Positions 55,169 through 63,602 of a DNA stretch of 64,000 nt are shown here, piece by piece (the stretch's first letter is position 1; each line of letters starts with the position of its first letter). The position numbers and the translations under genes are program-made. The stretch covers positions 144,818 through 208,817 of the forward strand of contig NZ_JOEY01000011.1 of assembly GCF_000718165.1 (NCBI RefSeq), given 5' to 3'. The notes under the pieces are model-generated. The model saw nothing but the letters and a program-made list of their open reading frames with translations. It was not told the origin of the DNA and made no database searches. Origin of the DNA: Streptomyces fulvoviolaceus (lineage in GTDB: Bacteria > Actinomycetota > Actinomycetes > Streptomycetales > Streptomycetaceae).

Positions 55169-55752
55169 GGTGCGTCCAGTTGTACGGCGGAGATGTCGAG
55201 GATCAGCTTCACCTTGTCGCTGATCAGTACTCCGCCCGTGGCCAGTGCCGAGTTCCAGTCGATCCCCCAGTCGGAGCGCTTCAGGGTGGCCGTGCCTTCG
55301 AAGCCGACACGGTTCTGCCCGTCGCTGTCCTGGCCTGCCCCACCGAATTCGAGATCGATGTGAAGGGGCAGCTCGATGTCCTTGATGCGGAGGCCGCCGG
55401 ACATGCGGAACCGGCCGTCACCGGCATCGACGATCCCGGTGGAGCGAAAGCTCATGAGCGGGAACGTCGCCGAGTCGAGGAAGTCCGGGCCGGTGACATG
55501 GGCGTCCCGCTGCTCGATGCCCGTGTCCAGACTGCCGGTCTGGACACTGACGTGAGCCTCGGACCGGGTGGGATGAGCACCGTCCAGCCTCAGCAGCCCT
55601 TCGAAGACGGTGAATTTCCCGCGCACGTTGCTGATCATGGCATGTCGGACGGAAAACCCGATCGCGCTATGGACCGGGTCGATGGTGTAGGTGCCCGTCA
55701 GCCCTTGATAGGGGGCGGCATTTGGAATGGTTATTTCCCTGCGATTGGGCAT
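55165..55752 (-). CDS. YceI-family lipocalin-fold protein
   Basis: 195 residues of the YceI family: TYTIDPVHSAIGFSVRHAMI near residue 20 and the C-terminal beta strands (DWGIDWNSALATGG). YceI proteins bind isoprenoids or other lipids and often respond to stress. No signal peptide is visible, so it acts in the cytoplasm here. It is 86 bases after the NmrA-like gene and its stop overlaps the small coiled-coil gene. Confidence 0.88.
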   Translation of the reverse strand: MPNRREITIPNAAPYQGLTGTYTIDPVHSAIGFSVRHAMISNVRGKFTVFEGLLRLDGAHPTRSEAHVSVQTGSLDTGIEQRDAHVTGPDFLDSATFPLMSFRSTGIVDAGDGRFRMSGGLRIKDIELPLHIDLEFGGAGQDSDGQNRVGFEGTATLKRSDWGIDWNSALATGGVLISDKVKLILDISAVQLDAP

Positions 55753-55838
55753 GGGGGAGCCGTTCCTTCGTGAGTGGAGTTCGTACGGCAATGAATCCGG
55801 TGGTCCCCTGCCCGTCGGCAGGGGACCACCGGCAGGAA

Positions 55839-56585
55839 TTACTGCTGCTGCGCGAGCCAGTCGGCGAACCGGGTCTCGGCGACGTGCGCGTCCGGCCCCG
55901 GGATGAGCGTGGTCTCCTGCACCTCGGCACCGGAGTACGGGGCGTGCGGGTCCGTGACGACCGTGCGGGGATCGTTCTTGGCGGCGAGCCCCTTGCCGAT
56001 GAGCTCGTCGAGCTGGAACACGTCGGGGCCCGCGACCTCGACCACGCCGTTCACCGGGGTGCCGACCGCGGTGCGGCCGACGGCCGCGGCCACGTCGCCG
56101 GAGTAGATGGGCTGGATCTTGACGGGGGCCAGACGCACGGTGTCGCCCTCGGTCGACATGTCCGCGATCCCCTTCATGAACTCGAAGAACTGGGTGGCAT
56201 GGACGATGGAGTAGGGGATGCCGGAGTCCTTGATCAGCTCCTCCTGGGCCTGCTTGGCTCGGAAGTAGCCGCTCTCCTGGAGGCGTTCGGTGCCGACCAC
56301 GGACAGCGCCACGTGGTGCGTCACGCCCGCCTCGGCCTCCGCCTTGAGCAGGTTGGTCGTGGAGGTGCGGAAGAAGTCCATGACGGCGTCGTCCGCGAAG
56401 GAGGGGGAGTTGGACACGTCGACCACGACCGACGCGCCCTCCAGGACCTCGGCCAGGCCCTCGCCCGTCAGGGTGTTGACGCCGGTGTTGGGCGCGGCCG
56501 CGACCGCCTCGTGGCCGTGCTCGTTGAGCTTGCCGACCAGCTTCGAGCCGATGAGCCCGGTGCCACCGATCACTACGACCTTCAT
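55839..56585 (-). CDS. NmrA-like SDR (NAD(P)-binding)
   Basis: 248 residues: GxxGxxG motif VVIGGTGLIGSKLV at the start and a typical atypical-SDR C-terminus, with no YxxxK. It resembles NmrA/YtfG-like quinone- or redox-linked dehydrogenases. ECF41 sigma genes are usually next to carboxymuconolactone decarboxylases, oxidoreductases or epimerases, so this gene under an ECF41-like promoter fits that pattern. Confidence 0.85.
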   Translation of the reverse strand: MKVVVIGGTGLIGSKLVGKLNEHGHEAVAAAPNTGVNTLTGEGLAEVLEGASVVVDVSNSPSFADDAVMDFFRTSTTNLLKAEAEAGVTHHVALSVVGTERLQESGYFRAKQAQEELIKDSGIPYSIVHATQFFEFMKGIADMSTEGDTVRLAPVKIQPIYSGDVAAAVGRTAVGTPVNGVVEVAGPDVFQLDELIGKGLAAKNDPRTVVTDPHAPYSGAEVQETTLIPGPDAHVAETRFADWLAQQQ

Positions 56586-56623
56586 AACGAATTTCCTTTC
56601 GGACGCTTTCTCTCTTCACCAGA

Positions 56624-56653
56624 AGAGACAGGACAGTGGCCCTGGTTGTGACA
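56624..56653 (-). promoter_or_regulatory. ECF41-type promoter (site 7: SDR/YceI/GalU operon)
   Basis: Minus strand: TGTCACA (56653-56647), 16 bases, TGTCTCT (56630-56624), ending 39 bases before the SDR start at 56585. Confidence 0.65.
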
Positions 56654-56679
56654 GGGATTCTCGGAATCGCGAAAATTCT

Positions 56680-58410
56680 TCATTCGACGAGCTTTCCCTC
56701 GCTCGAGACGTCCTCCATCAGAGAGGAAATCTCGTCCGGGACGGCCGGAATGCTCTCGCGTGTGACACCCGTCGTCGGGGACCACACGAGATTGACCTGC
56801 AGAGCGGGATCCAGGTCGGGATAGTCGCTGCGGTTGTGACAGCCACGGGTCTCGCGACGCTCCAGGGCCGCTTCGAGGGTGGCCCGGGCCGCCAGGGCGG
56901 CGGACTTGAGGTCGAAGGCGTGCGCGAGGTCCTGGTAACCGGCGATGTCCGGGTGTACGCCGACGTCCTCCATCCGCTTCTCGATCACCGACATCTCCGC
57001 CAGCCCGGCGCGCAGGCCCTCTTCGTCGCGTACGACTCCCGCGTGCTCGGTCATGGTGTTGCGGATGGCGCGCTGCAGGGCGCGGACGTTCTCCGGTCCG
57101 TCGGCCGCGAGAAGATCGTCGATCTCCGCACGGGCCCGCGCGACGGCCGACGCCGACCGCGGCTGCGCGGTCAGGGACTGTGCGTAGGCGGCGGCCGCCC
57201 GGCCCGTGATGCGGCCGAAGACCAGCAGCTCGATGAGGCTGTTGCCGCCGAGGCGATTGGCGCCGTGCAGCCCGCTCGACGCCTCACCGATGGCGTACAG
57301 GCCGCGCACTTCGGTGCTGTGGTCCTCGGGACGCACCCACACCCCGCCCATCGAGTAGTGCGCGGTGGGCGCGATCTCGATCGGCTCGCGGGTGATGTCC
57401 AGCATCTGCAGGTCCAGAAGCGTCTGGTAGACGCGGGGCAGCCGCGTCATGATCGTCTGCCGGGGCAGGTGGGAGACGTCGAGCCACACACCTCCCTTGG
57501 GGGTGCCCCGCCCTTCCTTGATCTCCGTGTACGAGGCGAGGGCCACGCGGTCGCGGGTGGACAACTCCATGCGGTCGGGGTCGTAGCGGGCCATGAAGCG
57601 TTCCCCGAGCGCGTTGCGCAGGACCCCGCCCTCGCCCCGGGCCGCCTCGCTGACCAGGGTTCCGGCCGCGCTCTCCGGCTCGATGATCCCGGAAGGATGG
57701 AACTGCACCAGCTCGGCGTCGCGCAGGCGGGCACCGGCCTCCACGGCCAGGCGGAAGGAGTCACCGGTGTTCTCGTCGCGCCGCGAGGACGTGCGCCGCC
57801 AGATACGGGTGTGGCCGCCCGCGGCGAGAATGACGGCGTCGGCGTGGATGAGGTAGCGCCTGCCGTTCGTGAGATCGAAGCCGTAGGCACCGAAGACCGC
57901 GCCGTCGTGCACCAGGAGCCGGGTGACGTAGACGCCGTCGAGCACGGGGATCTTCAGCTGATCCGCGCGCCTGATGAGCGTGCGCTGGATCTCCAGGCCG
58001 GTGTAGTCGCCTGCGAAGGCGGTGCGCCGGAACTTGTGCGCGCCGAAGAAGCGCTGGGAGATCCGGCCGTCCTCCTCCCTGGCGAAGGCCATGCCGTAGC
58101 GTTCCAGGTCGTCGATACCGCGGGCGGCACCCTGGGTGACGATCTCGGCCGTGCGAGGGTCGGCCAGCAGATAGCTCTCCTTGAGAGTGTCGGCCGCGTG
58201 CTGCTGCCAGCTGTCCTCGGGGTCCATGGTGGCCAGGGCCGCGTTGATCCCGCCGGCGGCAAGTGCCGTATGGGCGTCCTCCTTGGGGCGCTTGCCGACC
58301 GCGAGGACGTCCATGCCGGCCTCGGCCAGTTCGATCGCCGCCCGCAGCCCGGCACCTCCGGTGCCGATCACCAGCACCGTGGTGGACAGACCTTGTTCGT
58401 TGATAGCCAC
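56680..58410 (-). CDS. Fumarate reductase/succinate dehydrogenase-type flavoprotein, orphan
   Basis: 576 residues with the FAD motif VLVIGTGGAGLRAA, the FAD-linking His region (DAHTALAAGGINAAL), the substrate site VQFHPSGII and catalytic Arg region EAARGEGGVL, then HYSMGGVW and GLHGANRLGGNSL. The arrangement matches SdhA/FrdA, but no iron-sulfur (B) or membrane subunit is encoded nearby. It may work with the ferredoxin and reductase of this locus. It has its own site-8 promoter. Confidence 0.85.
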   Translation of the reverse strand: MAINEQGLSTTVLVIGTGGAGLRAAIELAEAGMDVLAVGKRPKEDAHTALAAGGINAALATMDPEDSWQQHAADTLKESYLLADPRTAEIVTQGAARGIDDLERYGMAFAREEDGRISQRFFGAHKFRRTAFAGDYTGLEIQRTLIRRADQLKIPVLDGVYVTRLLVHDGAVFGAYGFDLTNGRRYLIHADAVILAAGGHTRIWRRTSSRRDENTGDSFRLAVEAGARLRDAELVQFHPSGIIEPESAAGTLVSEAARGEGGVLRNALGERFMARYDPDRMELSTRDRVALASYTEIKEGRGTPKGGVWLDVSHLPRQTIMTRLPRVYQTLLDLQMLDITREPIEIAPTAHYSMGGVWVRPEDHSTEVRGLYAIGEASSGLHGANRLGGNSLIELLVFGRITGRAAAAYAQSLTAQPRSASAVARARAEIDDLLAADGPENVRALQRAIRNTMTEHAGVVRDEEGLRAGLAEMSVIEKRMEDVGVHPDIAGYQDLAHAFDLKSAALAARATLEAALERRETRGCHNRSDYPDLDPALQVNLVWSPTTGVTRESIPAVPDEISSLMEDVSSEGKLVE

Positions 58411-58442
58411 CGTTCACTCCGATCGCCGTGGTTGTCACTCAC

Positions 58443-58472
58443 TACGACCAGGACGTCCCGGGATCTGTGACA
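58443..58472 (-). promoter_or_regulatory. ECF41-type promoter (site 8: flavoprotein)
   Basis: Minus strand: TGTCACA (58472-58466), 16 bases, GGTCGTA (58449-58443), 33 bases before the flavoprotein start. Confidence 0.72.
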
Positions 58473-58503
58473 CGCTTTGTCAGTGACACCGTGTGTGAGG
58501 GCG

Positions 58504-59727
58504 TCACGGCACGATGCGGTCCAGCGGTACGTCCGGGTCGGAGAGGCGCGCGTCGTCGACGTCGGCCCCGGAGGTGATGAGGGACCGGATCGGGTCCATG
58601 ACGTCCCACACGTTGACGCTCATGCCCGCCAGGACACGGTTGCCCGCCATCCAGAAGGAGACGAACCGTCGCTCGGACGGCTCGCCGCGGAAGACGACGC
58701 GGTCGTATCCCCCTGGCTCCGTGTAACCCGTGTACTCCATGCCGAGGTCGTACTGATCCGTGTAGAAGTACGGCAGCCTGTCGTAGACCGCGTCCTTGCC
58801 GAGCATGCTCAGCGCCGCCACCTCCGGCTGACGCAGGGCATTGGCCCAGTGCTCGACCCGGAGGTGGCGGCCGAGCAGCGGGTGGTAGGCGTTGGCGACG
58901 TCACCCGCGGCGTAGACGTCGGCTGCCGAAGTCCGCAGATGCTCGTCGGTGACGATGCCGTTCCGCACGTCCAGGCCCGCCTCCTGGGCGAGTTCGACAT
59001 GAGGGGTGATGCCGACGCCCACGACGACGGCGTCCGCGGCCAGGTGCCTTCCGTCGGCCAGCCGCACCCCGTCCACCCGCCCGCCCGTTCCGGTGAGGGA
59101 CTCCACCTGCACGCTGGGCAGCAGGTCGACGCCGTGATCGGCATGGAGCGCCGCGAACACCTCGGCCGCTTCTCGCCCGAGCGCCTTCAGCAGGGGAAGC
59201 TCCGAGTGGTTGAGTACCGTCACCTCGGCGCCGGCCGTTCGGGCGGCCGCGGCGGTCTCCAGGCCGATCCATCCGGCACCGATCACGACGATCTTCGCCC
59301 CCGCCCGGAAGGCGGACTTGAGTCGTTCGCTGTCTCCCACGCGGCGCAGATACAGAACGTTGTCGAGATCCGCACCCGGGACCGACAGACGACGCGGGGA
59401 CGAGCCGGTGGCCAGGAGCAGTTTGTCGTAGGGGACCTGACGGCCGTCGTCCAGTTCCACCGTCCGCGCACGCCAGTCGACTGCGCGCGCACGGGTGTTC
59501 AGCAGCAGGTCGACGTCGTGTTCCCGGTACCAGTCATCGGGATGCACGAAGATCGATTCGCGCTCCTCCTTGCCCAGCAGATAACCCTTGGAAAGCGGCG
59601 GCCGAATGTACGGCTTCTCACGCTCGTCGCCGATGATGACGAGCGCTCCGCTGTGGCCGTGCTCCCGCAGCGCCTCCGCCGCCTTGCCCGCGGCCAGGCC
59701 GCCGCCGACGATCACGAAAGTGTTCAC
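58504..59727 (-). CDS. Ferredoxin/rubredoxin reductase-like FAD oxidoreductase
   Basis: 407 residues: two-dinucleotide-fold enzyme with FAD motif FVIVGGGLAAGKAAEAL, NAD motif IVVIGAGWIGLETAA near residue 150, and the C-terminal FAD loop YAAGDVANA. The C-terminal reductase domain is typical of the ferredoxin reductases that serve cytochrome P450s and oxygenases. It is divergent from a ferredoxin gene with matched promoters (sites 9 and 10), so it is likely its electron donor. Confidence 0.88.
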   Translation of the reverse strand: MNTFVIVGGGLAAGKAAEALREHGHSGALVIIGDEREKPYIRPPLSKGYLLGKEERESIFVHPDDWYREHDVDLLLNTRARAVDWRARTVELDDGRQVPYDKLLLATGSSPRRLSVPGADLDNVLYLRRVGDSERLKSAFRAGAKIVVIGAGWIGLETAAAARTAGAEVTVLNHSELPLLKALGREAAEVFAALHADHGVDLLPSVQVESLTGTGGRVDGVRLADGRHLAADAVVVGVGITPHVELAQEAGLDVRNGIVTDEHLRTSAADVYAAGDVANAYHPLLGRHLRVEHWANALRQPEVAALSMLGKDAVYDRLPYFYTDQYDLGMEYTGYTEPGGYDRVVFRGEPSERRFVSFWMAGNRVLAGMSVNVWDVMDPIRSLITSGADVDDARLSDPDVPLDRIVP

Positions 59728-59782
59728 AGGATGCCTCGTCTCGGATGTCGCATGCCGTGAGTCATGTCGGGAGGGACACCCA

Positions 59783-59812
59783 TCAGACCGCGTAGCCCCT
59801 CATCCTGTGACA
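59783..59812 (-). promoter_or_regulatory. ECF41-type promoter (site 9: ferredoxin reductase)
   Basis: Minus strand: TGTCACA (59812-59806), 16 bases, GGTCTGA (59789-59783), 56 bases before the reductase start. Back to back with site 10. Confidence 0.7.
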
Positions 59813-59847
59813 ACCCCGGCGACGGCTCGGGCGGGGCACACCCCTGC

Positions 59848-59877
59848 TGTCACACCGTCATGAGCATCCTGGTCATA
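59848..59877 (+). promoter_or_regulatory. ECF41-type promoter (site 10: ferredoxin)
   Basis: TGTCACA (59848-59854), 16 bases, GGTCATA (59871-59877), 27 bases before the ferredoxin start. Both boxes match sites 1 and 5 exactly. Confidence 0.78.
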
Positions 59878-59904
59878 TCTCCAGCCGGAACGCTGGAGGA
59901 GAAG

Positions 59905-60291
59905 ATGACGTACGTGATCGCCCAGCCTTGTGTCGACGTCAAGGACCGAGCCTGCCTCATCGAGTGCCCTGTGAACTGCATCTACGAGGGCAACCGCACG
60001 CTCTACATCAATCCCTCCGAGTGCGTGGACTGCCACGCCTGCGAGCCGGTCTGCCCGGTGGAGGCCATCTTCCACGAAGAGGACGTCCCGCAGCACTGGG
60101 CGCACTACACAACCATCAACGCCGAATACTTCAGGACGTCCTCCGGGCGGCAGGGTGAGCCGCTCGTCCTTGACGGTGACCACCGCCTGATCACCCGGTT
60201 GCCACCGCAGAGTTCGCACAAGAACGACATCGCCGTCTTCAGCGCCCGCAAGGAAGAGGCCGCTGACGCCGATCTTTGGTTCCCCTCCTGA
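59905..60291 (+). CDS. Seven-iron (3Fe-4S/4Fe-4S) ferredoxin, FdxA-like
   Basis: 128 residues. Clusters: first set CVDVKDRACLIECPVNCIYEG and second set CVDCHACEPVCPVEAI. A C-terminal extension (about 70-128) is longer than in small ferredoxins. It carries electrons, probably from the reductase divergently encoded. ATG follows GGAGGAG. Promoter site 10 lies just upstream. Confidence 0.9.
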   Translation: MTYVIAQPCVDVKDRACLIECPVNCIYEGNRTLYINPSECVDCHACEPVCPVEAIFHEEDVPQHWAHYTTINAEYFRTSSGRQGEPLVLDGDHRLITRLPPQSSHKNDIAVFSARKEEAADADLWFPS

Positions 60292-60301
60292 GGGCAGGTC
60301 C

Positions 60302-60331
60302 TGTCACACAGCGCGGCGCTGCCCGGTCTTA
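60302..60331 (+). promoter_or_regulatory. ECF41-type promoter (site 11: no protein gene downstream)
   Basis: TGTCACA (60302-60308), 16 bases, GGTCTTA (60325-60331). It points to a short stretch with a strong hairpin (60355-60383) and only a 23-codon frame (ATG 60346), then meets the oppositely oriented OsmC gene. The transcript would be short. Confidence 0.6.
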
Positions 60332-60354
60332 TGAAGGGGGCTGTGATGTGGAGA

Positions 60355-60383
60355 GCCGTCGTGTGCCAGGGGCACACGACGGC
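60355..60383 (+). other. 13-base perfect hairpin, possible small RNA or terminator
   Basis: GCCGTCGTGTGCC (60355-60367) pairs exactly with GGCACACGACGGC (60371-60383) around an AGG loop. It lies 24 bases after the -10 box of site 11. It may be the terminator of the ferredoxin and OsmC transcripts or the end of a small RNA. Confidence 0.55.
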
Positions 60384-60438
60384 TGCACGGAAACGCCTGC
60401 AGACGGCATACCGTTGAGCAGGGGACCGATGTCGTCGG

Positions 60439-60936
60439 CTACGAGGCCAGCGTGATGGTCGTCGGCGTCCCCTGCCAGGCCATCTTCGCGTAGGGGCACA
60501 GCGAATCGGCCTTCTCGAGGAGCGGGGCGGCGATCTCGGGATCGATGTCCGGCCACTTGACCACCAGGTCGATGTGCAACAGGTAGCCGCCGTCCTCCGG
60601 GTCCCGGCCAAAGGCCACCGTCGCCTCCACGGAGATCGCGGCGGGATCGAGCGGGACCTGCCGTGCCACCAGGCTCAGTGCCCCGTGGTAGCAGGCGGCG
60701 AAGCCGGCGGCGAACAACTGCTCGGGATTCGTCCCTTGGCCGTCTCCTCCCAGTTCGGCAGGCATGCGAAGGTCGATGTCCAGGGCTCCGTCGGCCGAGC
60801 GAGCTCTCCCCGAGGCCCGCCCGTGACTCGCTGTCCCACCGTTGACGGTCACTGTCGTGGTGTAGATGGGGGCGAAGGACTCTCCTTCGAAGTCCTTGTC
60901 GGTGGACAGATCGGGCAACGGGGTCCGCTCGGTCAC
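60439..60936 (-). CDS. Ohr/OsmC-family peroxide-resistance protein
   Basis: 165 residues of the Ohr group: the two redox cysteines are in GFAACYHGAL and SLCPYAKMA. It reduces organic hydroperoxides using dihydrolipoyl or similar thiols. The catalytic Cys pair marks a thiol peroxidase. Promoter site 12 lies 145 bases upstream. It fits the redox-stress theme of the locus. Confidence 0.88.
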   Translation of the reverse strand: MTERTPLPDLSTDKDFEGESFAPIYTTTVTVNGGTASHGRASGRARSADGALDIDLRMPAELGGDGQGTNPEQLFAAGFAACYHGALSLVARQVPLDPAAISVEATVAFGRDPEDGGYLLHIDLVVKWPDIDPEIAAPLLEKADSLCPYAKMAWQGTPTTITLAS

Positions 60937-61080
60937 CGCGTGACTCCGTCAACGACGCAGTACGCGGCCAGGCGTGGAGTCGGCAGTCCAAGGGTGGGGC
61001 CCGCCGAACCGACTTTGGGAAATGCCATGTTGTATGCACCCTTCAACGTAGTGGGGGAAGTTCCGGGTTCCGGACAGCTG

Positions 61081-61110
61081 GTTGACCGACAAGTCACCTC
61101 GGTTGTGACA
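61081..61110 (-). promoter_or_regulatory. ECF41-type promoter (site 12: OsmC)
   Basis: Minus strand: TGTCACA (61110-61104), 16 bases, GGTCAAC (61087-61081), 145 bases before the OsmC start. It lies just beyond the end of the continued methyltransferase frame. Confidence 0.65.
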
Positions 61111-61239
61111 GCCGCCCGACGCGGAGTCGGCTTATCGCCGTACGAGCCGCACTGCCAGTACGGCAGGATCGGCCCGCCCGGGCATCGGGGCGAAACCCGA
61201 CTTCTCCAGTTCCCCGATCACCTTCGTACGGGCGATCGG

Positions 61240-61929
61240 TCACATCCAGAACGTTTCGTGGTGCTCCCGCAGCAGACCGCCCTCGCCCCGTACCCAGTAG
61301 TGGAAGCGTGTCCGGATCCGATTCGCGTCGGCCGACGCCACCATGCGTCCTCCGTACTCGTGCCGGCCGATCCGCTGCGTCGGGAGGTCGTGCGTGGTCT
61401 CGTGATGAGGGAGGCGGGCAGGCGGGAGCTGGATGAGCAGCGCACTTCCGGGCACGAGTGCTTCGGCGATGGCCGGCCACAGGGCACGCCGCGAAGCGGG
61501 GTCGAGACAGGCGATCGTGTTATGGCAAACGGCCACGTCGGCCACCTCGTGCAGGTCCGCCTCATCGAGCGTGTGAGGGTGCACGGTGACCCGCGTCCTC
61601 AGGTCGGCGGGCAGCGATGCGAGGCGCGTCATCAGTGGGGAACGCATGGAACGTGCGGGCTCGACAGCATGCACGGGGACTCGCGACTCCATGAGGCTCA
61701 TCAGCGTGACACGTCCGGTGCCGGCGCCGACGTCCAGCACGCCGAGACGGGCGTTCCCGACATCGCGGCGGTACAGCCGGCGTACGCGTGCCCCGTCCCG
61801 CTCCGCCTGCAGGACGTCGTAGAACTCGGCACTGATCGCATAGGCGTCCTGCTCCTCTCGACCAGGGGGAGCGACGGACACCATCGCGAGGGAAGGGTGT
61901 ATATCCAGCGGGGATGCGGAAACCGCCAT
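61240..61929 (-). CDS. Class I SAM methyltransferase with early in-frame stop
   Basis: 229 residues: SAM-binding motif VLDVGAGTGRVTL near residue 64 and a Rossmann core. The frame continues past the TGA (61240-61242) for 35 more codons (PIARTKVIGELEKSGF...AVRLVRR) to TAA at 61132-61134 with protein-like sequence, so the last 36 codons look like its original end cut by one nonsense codon. It may also be read through. Substrate unknown. Confidence 0.75.
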   Translation of the reverse strand: MAVSASPLDIHPSLAMVSVAPPGREEQDAYAISAEFYDVLQAERDGARVRRLYRRDVGNARLGVLDVGAGTGRVTLMSLMESRVPVHAVEPARSMRSPLMTRLASLPADLRTRVTVHPHTLDEADLHEVADVAVCHNTIACLDPASRRALWPAIAEALVPGSALLIQLPPARLPHHETTHDLPTQRIGRHEYGGRMVASADANRIRTRFHYWVRGEGGLLREHHETFWM

Positions 61930-62039
61930 GACTTGGGTACCTCCTCACGCATCTGCAGGGCGCCCGCGGCACCCCTGGTCGTTCCACGGCCTGCGGTCCG
62001 CGGGTTCACCGTCGGCGCGCCGTGCTGTCGACAAGGTGT

Positions 62040-63602
62040 TCACCCCTGCCAGTCGTAGCGATCGCGCGCTCGGACAACCGTCTCCGGGTCGACCGCGCCG
62101 GCCCGCGCCAACCGGTCCAGGGCGGCGACGACGATCGACTCGGCGTCGACATGGAAGTAGCGGCGCACGGCATCACGGGTGTCCGACAGTCCGAAGCCGT
62201 CCGTTCCCAGCGACGAGTAGTCCTGCTCGACCCATTGGCTGATCTGATCGGGCACCTGCCGCATCCAGTCGCTGACCGCCAGGACGGGCCCTTGGACACC
62301 CGACAGCGCGGCCGTCACGTACGGGATGCGCTCCTCACCCCGCAGCCGCGCCCTGTCGGCGCACAAGGCATCGCGGCGCAGCTCTGTCCAGGACGTCACC
62401 GACCAGACGTCGGCGTGGACTCCCCACTGGGACAGCAGCAGCTCCTGGGCATCGACCGCCCAGTGGATGGCCGTGCCGGAGGCCAGCAGTTGGATCCGCG
62501 GTCCCGCGCCGCGCACCTCCGCCTGCCGGAAGCGATAGATGCCCCGCAGGATCCCTTCCTCGACCGATGGCCCGGTGGGCGTGGTGGGCATGGCGGGCTG
62601 TCGCTTGGGTTCGTTGTAGACCGTCAGGTAGTAGAAGACGTCCTCGGGCCGGTCGCCGTACATGCGCCGCAGCCCTTCCCGGACGATCACCGCGATCTCG
62701 TACGCGAAGGCCGGGTCGTAGCTCACAGCGGCCGGATTCGTGGAGGCCAGCAGGTGGGAGTGCCCGTCGGCGTGCTGCAGTCCCTCGCCGGTCATCGTCG
62801 TACGGCCGGCCGTCGCCCCGATGACGAAGCCACGGCCCATCTGATCCGCCAGGGCCCAGAACTGGTCGCCCGTGCGCTGGAATCCGAACATGGCGTAGAA
62901 GATGTAGAAGGGGATCATGGGTTCGCCGTGTGTGGCGTACGACGTCGCCGCAGCGGTGAACTCGGCCATCGACCCGGCCTCGGTGATGCCTTCGTCGATG
63001 AGCTGACCGTCCCTGGCCTCCCGGTAGTGCAGCAGCTGATCGCCGTCGACCGGCTCGTAGGTCTGGCCCTTCGGCGAGTAGATCCCGGCCGTCGGGAACA
63101 GGGACTCCATGCCGAACGTACGTGCCTCGTCGGGGATGATGGGGACCCAGCGCCGCCCCGTCCCCTCGACGCGCATCAGGTCCTTGACCAGCCGGACCAG
63201 CGCCATGGTGGTGGCCACCTCTTGTCCGCCGAAACCCTTCCGGAGGGCTTCGAAGGGGCCGGAGGGCGGTTCCTGGAGCGGCTTGGCCACCACCCTCCGT
63301 ACCGGGACGGGGCCCGCCAGAGCCGCACGCCGTTCGCGGAGGTACCGCACCTCGTCCGAGTTCTCACCGGGGTGCCAGTACGGAACCAGGTCCCCGCTCA
63401 ACGCGCTGTCCGGGATGGGGAGTTCCAGCGTGTCGCGCATCCGACGGAACTGGGCCATGGTCAGCTTCTTCATCTGATGGTTGGCGTTGCGGGACTCGAA
63501 GTCCGACCCCAGGGTGTGGCCCTTCACGGTCTGGGTGAGGACCACGGTCGGCTGCCCCTTGTGCTCGACCGCGGCCCGGTAGGCGGCGTAGACCTTGAGG
63601 GG
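62040..63602 (-). pseudogene. aceE: Pyruvate dehydrogenase E1 (AceE), 5' part removed by insertion
   Basis: The C-terminal ~520 residues of the homodimeric AceE (full length about 900): LKVYAAYRAAVEHKGQPTVV at its left limit, then TVKGHTLG, GLQHADGHSHLLAS, and the C-terminal transketolase-type domain. Homology stops at about 63,602, where unrelated DNA begins. The N-terminal thiamine-binding half is absent, so the copy is inactive. Streptomyces often has more than one aceE. Confidence 0.82.

Noticed and set aside
56761..56767. Another TGTGACA inside the flavoprotein gene
   Set aside because: Coding position and no box at the right spacing.
56835..56841. TGTGACA (minus-strand TGTCACA) inside the flavoprotein gene
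   Set aside because: No GGTC box at 16 bases and it lies within coding sequence, so it is not counted as a promoter.
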